From contig DXDC01000454.1 of assembly GCA_019115685.1 (NCBI GenBank), positions 1 to 10,755 on the forward strand: a stretch of DNA of 10,755 nucleotides. Reading direction: 5' to 3'. The notes under the pieces are model-generated. The model saw only the letters and a program-made list of their open reading frames with translations, was not told where the DNA came from and did no database searches. The DNA is from Candidatus Agrococcus pullicola (GTDB lineage Bacteria; Actinomycetota; Actinomycetes; Actinomycetales; Microbacteriaceae). The number at the start of each line of letters is the position of its first letter. The first letter of the stretch is position 1. The translations under genes and the position numbers were made by a program. This document shows, piece by piece, positions 6,274 through 10,755 of the stretch.

Positions 6274-7296
6274 GTGGCCAAAAGCGACGCACAGCAGGAG
6301 CGCGTGTTCACGCTGCTGCTCGCACTCATGGAGACCCGTGACGGGCTGACTCGCGCGCAGATATTCTCACGCATCGCCGGCTACGGTGACCCGGAGAACG
6401 CATCGCATCAGAGAATGTTCGAACGGGACAAGCGGGAGCTCCGTGCCGCCGGCTACCAAATCGAAACGCTCGAGGCGTTTGACGACAACAAGTTCACGCG
6501 TTATCGGCTCGACCCGACCTCCATTCTCTCGCTCGATGCGATGACGTTCGATTCCGGAGAACGTGTGCTCCTCGCTCTGGCGCTCCAGCTGTGGGAGGAG
6601 TCGGCGCTCGGGGATGACGCCCGCCGGGCGAAGATGCGCTTGCGCGCCGACCCTGAGTTCACCGGTTCCCTCGCCGATCCGATAGCGACAGGGACACGGG
6701 CGATGGACCCCGCTCTCGCACCCTTGCGAACCGCGTGCGAAGAGGGTCTCGTCGCGCACTTCGACTATCACCGTCCGGGAGCAGCTCAGCCTCGAACTCG
6801 TCGCGTTGAAGCCTGGGCAGTAGTCTTCTTCGCGGGACGCTGGCTGTTTCACGGCTTCGATCTCGATCTTCAGCAGCCGCGAACGTTCCTCCTCAGACGA
6901 TTCGTCTCCAAAGTCACCACGTCGGTTTCGAAGCGCCGGATAGCACCCCCCGAGGACATCGCCCAACGAGCCCTGGCCGAGCTCGAAGATCTCTGGAACC
7001 ACCAGCGCGCAACGGTCTCTGCGGTCCCCGGCTCAGATGCAGACATGCGACTGCGACGACGAAACGGTACGACCGCTGATGGTGAGCGATTGCACATCCA
7101 CTACTCCGACGAGGCCTTACTGGCCGATGAACTCACCGGTTACGCGACCGACGTCGAAGTGCACGAACCTGCTTCCCTTGCCGCCGCCGTGCGAGAGCGC
7201 TTACGGCGCATTGCGAACGATCACCCAATTGCGATCGATATGGGGAACAGTGATTTTCGGCCCGACACGTCGCTGGGGGAGGGCACGAATGGCTGA
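6274..7296 (+). CDS. pafB: PafB, WYL-domain transcriptional regulator of the DNA-damage response
   Basis: PafB pairs with PafC to form an activator of LexA/RecA-independent DNA-repair genes in mycobacteria; the name comes from its link to the Pup ligase gene pafA. The N-terminal part (residues 1-80) has a winged-helix pattern: QERVFTLLLALMETRDGLTRAQIF, then FERDKRELRAAGYQI. The WYL domain spans about 150-235, with the core RWLFHGFD at 189-196 in place of canonical WYLxGYD: W190 is kept but Y and L are replaced by L191 and F192. PRTFLLRRF follows where RTFRLDRI is typical. A short C-terminal extension ends at 340. The start is GTG at 6274, 10 bp after the FKBP stop; its RBS is poor, suggesting coupling. 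It overlaps pafC by 8 bp. The usual neighbour pafA is absent. The family call is firm, and the role is from relatives. Confidence 0.94.
   Translation: MAKSDAQQERVFTLLLALMETRDGLTRAQIFSRIAGYGDPENASHQRMFERDKRELRAAGYQIETLEAFDDNKFTRYRLDPTSILSLDAMTFDSGERVLLALALQLWEESALGDDARRAKMRLRADPEFTGSLADPIATGTRAMDPALAPLRTACEEGLVAHFDYHRPGAAQPRTRRVEAWAVVFFAGRWLFHGFDLDLQQPRTFLLRRFVSKVTTSVSKRRIAPPEDIAQRALAELEDLWNHQRATVSAVPGSDADMRLRRRNGTTADGERLHIHYSDEALLADELTGYATDVEVHEPASLAAAVRERLRRIANDHPIAIDMGNSDFRPDTSLGEGTNG
7275..7283 (+). promoter_or_regulatory. RBS of pafC inside the end of pafB
   Basis: A purine run (GGGGGAGGG) ends 5 nt before the ATG at 7289. It supports this start and an 8-bp overlap with pafB, so the two partners are probably made in step. 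Confidence 0.7.
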
Positions 7297-8209
7297 GCAG
7301 CGATACCCCGAAGAGACCTTTGCGCTCCTTACGCCGCTCGTCCACTATCTGGTCGCCGCCGGAAGCGTGGACGTTGACGAAGCCGCTCAGCACTTCGACA
7401 CGACCCCTGACCGTATCCGCCGTGCCGTACGTCTCCTGTCGTTGACAGGAGTTCCGAACAGTTGGGGTGACCCGACGATGTTCGATTTCGATTTCGAAGC
7501 GTTCGAACATGAAGACCGCATCGAGATCAAGTATCTTCCCGCCCTCGAAAATGCGACCGTGAAGCTCTCGCCGCGGGAGGCCGCGGCTATCGTGACCGGT
7601 CTCGAACGCCTCGCACTGATCGCTGATGACGAAGGCGATCGAATTCAAACTCTTGCGAAGCGAGTGCGCGAAGCGACAGTCGCGAATCACCTCACGGTCG
7701 CGGCGCAGGCCGCCACAGGAGATGCGACGGTTCGGTCGGTCCGGCGGGCAGTGCAAGAGGGCGCAGCGATGACGTTCAGGTACCGCAAACCCGACTCGGA
7801 TCTCGAGGAACGCAGGGTCATTCCCGTCCGACTGGAGATCCACGATGAGATCACGCTGACCGCTGGATACGATCTTGACCGAGGAGCCATGCGAACGTTC
7901 CGGATCGATCGCATGGACGACGTCGTACTGGTGGAGCGCCCGCACGGCATCGAATTCCATGAGGATCACGACAGAGAGGTTGCCGAGTCTTTGACGGTGC
8001 ACGCGTCTGCCGCTGCAGCGCTCTCTCTCGCGGCTTACACCTCAGCGAGCGAGCCGGCTGACGACGGCGGGCGAATACTTGCGATCGATGTGTGGGACAC
8101 ACAATCCGTCCTTCGCGCAATTATGGCAACCGGAGGCGAGGCGCGGGTGCTCGCGCCGCCTTCCGCAGTGGCGGCGGTGGGAAGACTCGCCCGCGCCGCG
8201 CTGCGCTAG
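7289..8209 (+). CDS. pafC: PafC, WYL-domain partner of PafB
   Basis: PafC is the second subunit of the PafBC damage-response activator. It has 306 residues: an N-terminal helical wing region (YPEETFALLTPLVHYLVAAGSVDVDEAAQHFDTTPDRIRRAVRLL is read here in part as residues 6-50), then a WYL domain at about 145-230. The WYL core reads ITLTAGYD (188-195), with W, Y and L all replaced, but the downstream RTFRIDRMDDV is kept, including the Arg residues thought to line the ligand pocket. The C-terminal part (about 235-306) has DVWDTQSVLRAIMATGGEARVLAPPSA, the usual WYL C-terminal extension. The start is ATG at 7289 with a strong RBS inside pafB; the frame is open upstream but only as a shadow of pafB. 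In some Arthrobacter relatives the two proteins are fused; here they are separate with overlapping genes. The stop TAG begins a putative -10 for tatA. Confidence 0.94.
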   Translation: MAEQRYPEETFALLTPLVHYLVAAGSVDVDEAAQHFDTTPDRIRRAVRLLSLTGVPNSWGDPTMFDFDFEAFEHEDRIEIKYLPALENATVKLSPREAAAIVTGLERLALIADDEGDRIQTLAKRVREATVANHLTVAAQAATGDATVRSVRRAVQEGAAMTFRYRKPDSDLEERRVIPVRLEIHDEITLTAGYDLDRGAMRTFRIDRMDDVVLVERPHGIEFHEDHDREVAESLTVHASAAAALSLAAYTSASEPADDGGRILAIDVWDTQSVLRAIMATGGEARVLAPPSAVAAVGRLARAALR

Positions 8210-8212
8210 ACT
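8207..8212 (+). promoter_or_regulatory. Putative -10 box (TAGACT) of tatA, overlapping the pafC stop
   Basis: The first three bases are the pafC stop codon. Transcription would begin near A8220, leaving a 20-nt leader with GAAGGGA (8224-8230), which lies 9 nt before the tatA ATG. The -35 region is weak. The same hexamer in the same relation to a stop codon occurs before the FKBP gene. Confidence 0.4.
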
Positions 8213-8239
8213 TGATGGCAATCGAAGGGATACAAACTC

Positions 8240-8467
8240 ATGGGCGGATTCGCAGCAAACGTCGCATCGCACTGGTGGATCATTCTGATCATCGTGCTGC
8301 TGGTGTTCGGTGCCACCCGCTTGCCCCAACTCGCACGCGGCGTGGGTCAGTCGATCAACATTCTCAAGAAGGAAGTCAAGTCCTCGAAGGACGACCCGGA
8401 TGCCTCCGAGGCACAAGAGGACATCAACTCGAGCACCACTGAGTCACGGTCGAACGACCAGCAGTAG
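8240..8467 (+). CDS. tatA: Sec-independent translocase subunit TatA
   Basis: TatA is the small membrane protein that assembles around TatC to let folded proteins with twin-arginine signals cross the membrane. At 75 residues it has the full plan: a short N-terminus, one membrane helix (about 12-23, WWIILIIVLLVF), the F23-G24 hinge, an amphipathic helix (about 27-47, starting RLPQLARGVGQSI) and a charged, Ser/Asp/Glu-rich tail. This matches actinobacterial TatA proteins, where FGAxxLPxLAR is the usual hinge. The start is ATG at 8240 with GAAGGGA 9 nt upstream. It sits 30 bp after pafC and 2 bp before tatC. No tatB lies next to tatC; in actinobacteria tatB is usually elsewhere. The pafBC-tatAC-helY order is the same as in M. 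tuberculosis. Confidence 0.95.
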   Translation: MGGFAANVASHWWIILIIVLLVFGATRLPQLARGVGQSINILKKEVKSSKDDPDASEAQEDINSSTTESRSNDQQ

Positions 8468-8469
8468 CC

Positions 8470-9255
8470 GTGGCGCGTCGCAAGCGCGCTAACCCCGAAG
8501 CCCGGATGGGCTTCGCAGCGCATCTGAAAGAGTTGCGCAATCGCGTGACGATCTCGTTGATCGTTATCGCTGCCTTTTCCATCGGAGGATTCTTCCTCGC
8601 CGACTTCGTTCTGGAACTCCTCGCTCGTCCCCTCGACGTGCTGGAGGCGCGCGGCTACGAGGTCAACATCAACATCACGATGGTGACGCAGGCGTTCAAC
8701 CTCAAGATGCTGATCGGCCTGCTGCTCGGCGTTGTCGCTGCCAGCCCATTCTGGCTGTACCAGATGCTCGCGTTCTTCCTTCCCGGTTTGAAGAAACGGG
8801 AACGCCGCTATCTGCTGGGCTTCATCATCGCCAGTGTTCCGCTGTTCTTCCTGGGATGCGCGACCGGCTGGATCATCCTCCCCAGAATCATCACGATCTT
8901 CGTCGGCTTCGCGCCCATGAGCATGACCCAGCTGCTGAGTGCGCAGGAGTACTTCATGTTCTCGCTGCGCCTCGTATTCGCGTGCGGTTGCGCGTTCCTC
9001 ATGCCCGTCATCCTGGTCATGCTGAACTTCGCGAACATGCTCACCGCGAAGAGCATCCTCAAGGGCTGGCGCTGGGCCGTCATTCTCATCACGATCTTCG
9101 CGGCGATGATGACGCCGGCCGGCGAAATCATCTCGATGTTCATTCTCGCCGTTCCTATCCTCGTCCTCTACTTCGCGGCGGCGCTCATCGCGTGGTTGAA
9201 CGACCGTCGACGAGCGAAGCGGCTCGCGAAGCAGGAGCGGGAGGAGGCCGTATGA
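8470..9255 (+). CDS. tatC: Sec-independent translocase subunit TatC
   Basis: TatC is the polytopic membrane receptor that binds twin-arginine signal peptides and recruits TatA. The cytoplasmic N-terminus carries HLKELRNRV (residues 18-26), the conserved HLxELRxR motif. The first loop has FFLPGLKKRERRYL, in which E111 corresponds to the signal-binding Glu of E. coli TatC (E103). Several hydrophobic helices follow, with MTPAGEIISMF before the last ones and a basic Arg/Lys-rich C-terminus (NDRRRAKRLAKQ). At 261 residues it is of normal length. The start is GTG at 8470, 2 bp after the tatA stop; there is no clear RBS, so it probably depends on translation of tatA. It overlaps the next gene by 4 bp (ATGA, 9252-9255). 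Confidence 0.97.
   Translation: MARRKRANPEARMGFAAHLKELRNRVTISLIVIAAFSIGGFFLADFVLELLARPLDVLEARGYEVNINITMVTQAFNLKMLIGLLLGVVAASPFWLYQMLAFFLPGLKKRERRYLLGFIIASVPLFFLGCATGWIILPRIITIFVGFAPMSMTQLLSAQEYFMFSLRLVFACGCAFLMPVILVMLNFANMLTAKSILKGWRWAVILITIFAAMMTPAGEIISMFILAVPILVLYFAAALIAWLNDRRRAKRLAKQEREEAV
9242..9247 (+). promoter_or_regulatory. RBS (AGGAGG) of helY inside tatC
   Basis: A full anti-16S match lies 4 nt before the ATG at 9252. With the ATGA overlap it supports that start and coupled translation. The bases also encode the end of TatC (REEAV). Confidence 0.75.
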
Positions 9256-10755
9256 CCCTCGCCGTCGACGCTTTCGCGCGTACACTCAGCTTCCCGCTGG
9301 ATCCCTTTCAGCGAGAGGCATGCGAAGTGATCGCGGACGACCGCTCCGTTCTCGTCGCAGCACCCACGGGGGCCGGCAAGACGGCGGTTGCCGAGTTCGC
9401 CATGTTCCACACGATGGAGGCGCCTTCTGGGCGGGTGTTCTACACGACGCCCATGAAAGCCCTCTCGAATCAGAAGTACCGCGAGCTGCAGCAACGGTAC
9501 GGTGCCGACAGCGTCGGTCTTCTGACAGGAGACGTCGCGATCAACGGCGAAGCCCGACTCGTCGTCATGACGACGGAAGTCCTTCGCAACATGCTCTACG
9601 AAGGTCGTGATCTGAACGAGCTCGAGTTCGTGGTGCTCGACGAAGTGCACTTTCTCGCCGACCGTTTCCGGGGGCCGGTATGGGAAGAGGTCATCATCCA
9701 TCTTCCGAAGCACGTTCGCCTGGTGCTGCTGTCTGCGACGGTCTCGAATGCGGAGGAGTTCGGCGACTGGGTCGATGCGGTGCGCGGCAATACGAGCGTC
9801 ATCGTGTCCGAGACGCGTCCGGTTCCGCTCGACTCGCACGTGCTGGTGGGCAGGAGGCTCGTTGAACTCTTCGAATCCTCGAAGGCCGAACGCCAGAACC
9901 GACCGAGCCGTGAGCTCGTGGACGTAGTCGCCGGACAGGGTCTTCCTCGGGGTCGCACACGACGCTCCGGGCGCAATAGCAAGCGCTGGCGCAGCGATGC
10001 GCGTCCCCGACGCACGAGACGGGTGCATCGGCCGGAAACGGTTGAACTGCTCGGTCAATCACGACTGCTGCCGGCTATCTGGTTCATCTTCTCCCGCGCC
10101 GGCTGCGATGACGCCGTCCGCCAACTCGTCAATCACGACGTGCGGCTGACGAGCGCGGAAGAACGAGCCATCATTCGTGCGATCGTCGATGAGCGGACAG
10201 CGACTCTGCCCGACGAGGACCTCGCGGTGCTCGGTTACTGGGAGTGGCGCGAATCGCTTGAGCGCGGTGTTGCGGCACATCACGCGGGGCTGCTACCCGT
10301 CTTCAAGGAGGTCGTTGAAGTACTGTTTCAGCGACGACTCGTGAAGGTCGTATTCGCAACGGAAACCCTCGCGCTCGGTATTAACATGCCGGCCCGCTCT
10401 GTTGTTCTTGAGCAGCTGGAGAAGTTCAACGGCCAGGCCCGCGTTCGCATAACGCCGGGCGAGTACACGCAGTTGACCGGACGGGCCGGGCGCCGCGGTA
10501 TCGACACTGACGGGCACGCCGTCGTCGTCTGGACGGGCGAGTCGACTCCCGAGGAGATCGCGTCACTCGCTTCACGACGGACCTACCCGCTGCAGTCTGC
10601 GTTCAAGCCCACCTACAACATGGCCGTGAACCTCATTGACAGGCTCGGAGTCGCGGGGACGCGGGAAGTGCTCGAAACTTCGTTCGCGCAGTTTCAAGCC
10701 GATAGGTCGGTCGTCTCGCTCGCGGCCGGCGTGCAGGAGCAGCGTTCATCCCTCG
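9252..10755 (+). CDS. helY: HelY-type DEVH-box helicase (Ski2/Mtr4-like), 3' end outside window
   Basis: This is an ATP-dependent superfamily 2 RNA/DNA helicase of the Ski2-like group, next to tatC as Rv2092c is in M. tuberculosis. The open frame runs off the window after about 501 codons; relatives have about 850-900, so the C-terminal part is missing. Motifs in order: Q-motif region LDPFQREA, Walker A APTGAGKT (K43), TPMKALSNQKY, TGDVAIN, TTEVLRNMLY, DEVH at 130-133, LSATVSNAEEF, WFIFSRAGCD, HHAGLLP, FATETLALGINMPAR and QLTGRAGRRG. Between the two RecA domains (about residues 233-260) lies a stretch with 13 Arg and 1 Lys in 28 residues, probably a disordered linker that binds nucleic acid. 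The start is ATG at 9252, overlapping the tatC stop by 4 bp, with AGGAGG 4 nt upstream. The cellular role of HelY is not well defined; RNA processing or decay is a reasonable guess from Mtr4 similarity. Confidence 0.96.
   Translation, partial: MTLAVDAFARTLSFPLDPFQREACEVIADDRSVLVAAPTGAGKTAVAEFAMFHTMEAPSGRVFYTTPMKALSNQKYRELQQRYGADSVGLLTGDVAINGEARLVVMTTEVLRNMLYEGRDLNELEFVVLDEVHFLADRFRGPVWEEVIIHLPKHVRLVLLSATVSNAEEFGDWVDAVRGNTSVIVSETRPVPLDSHVLVGRRLVELFESSKAERQNRPSRELVDVVAGQGLPRGRTRRSGRNSKRWRSDARPRRTRRVHRPETVELLGQSRLLPAIWFIFSRAGCDDAVRQLVNHDVRLTSAEERAIIRAIVDERTATLPDEDLAVLGYWEWRESLERGVAAHHAGLLPVFKEVVEVLFQRRLVKVVFATETLALGINMPARSVVLEQLEKFNGQARVRITPGEYTQLTGRAGRRGIDTDGHAVVVWTGESTPEEIASLASRRTYPLQSAFKPTYNMAVNLIDRLGVAGTREVLETSFAQFQADRSVVSLAAGVQEQRSSL

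Noticed and set aside
7133..8002. 289-codon open frame on the - strand, opposite pafB/pafC
   Set aside because: It crosses the pafB/pafC junction and has no motif or plausible start context; it is a shadow.
8347..9285. 312-codon open frame on the - strand, opposite tatC
   Set aside because: The product is a low-complexity run of charged residues, an artefact of reading hydrophobic TatC codons backwards; it has no RBS of note or known domain.
9168..10058. 296-codon open frame on the - strand, opposite the helY N-terminus
   Set aside because: It overlaps the Walker A and DEVH coding region of helY and shows no family features of its own.

Overview
This window is from a high-GC actinobacterium. 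MshC, the mycothiol-specific ligase, is a hallmark of that phylum. The gene order matches the part of the Mycobacterium tuberculosis chromosome from the Rv2141c peptidase through uppP, mshC, the PAC2 gene, trmI, pafB, pafC, tatA and tatC to helY. The lipoprotein FKBP upstream of pafB, the frequent GTG starts and the compact spacing suggest Micrococcales, possibly Microbacteriaceae; this lineage call is inference.

Region 1 (1-3185, + strand) is a tight run of an M20 metallopeptidase (5' end outside the window), uppP (undecaprenyl-diphosphate phosphatase) and mshC (cysteine-GlcN-Ins ligase). The gaps are about 10 bp, so this is probably one operon for cell-envelope carrier recycling and mycothiol synthesis. 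A PAC2-family gene (3207-4196, - strand) converges on mshC with 21 bp between the stops.

Region 2 (4197-4260) is a 64-bp divergent promoter region between the PAC2 gene and trmI. It holds a -10 hexamer for each direction and a perfect 6-bp-arm inverted repeat. The trmI -10 lies 7 nt before its GTG, so trmI is probably translated from a leaderless mRNA.

Region 3 (4261-10755, + strand) is trmI (tRNA m1A58 methyltransferase), an FKBP-type lipoprotein isomerase, pafB and pafC (WYL-domain DNA-damage regulators), tatA and tatC (twin-arginine export), and helY (Ski2-like helicase, cut by the window end). pafB/pafC and tatC/helY overlap, and the other gaps are 2-32 bp. Putative TAGACT -10 boxes overlap the stop codons of trmI and pafC, suggesting internal promoters for the FKBP gene and for tatAC-helY.

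The main observation is an absence. In many actinobacteria the Pup-proteasome genes (ARC/Mpa ATPase, dop, pup, prcB, prcA, pafA) lie between trmI and pafBC. Here only the FKBP gene lies there, although the flanking genes, including pafB/pafC and the PAC2-family gene, are kept. No stretch over 100 bp is without a gene. I saw no RNA gene, mobile element, CRISPR array or clear intrinsic terminator, and no convincing wholly undescribed system.
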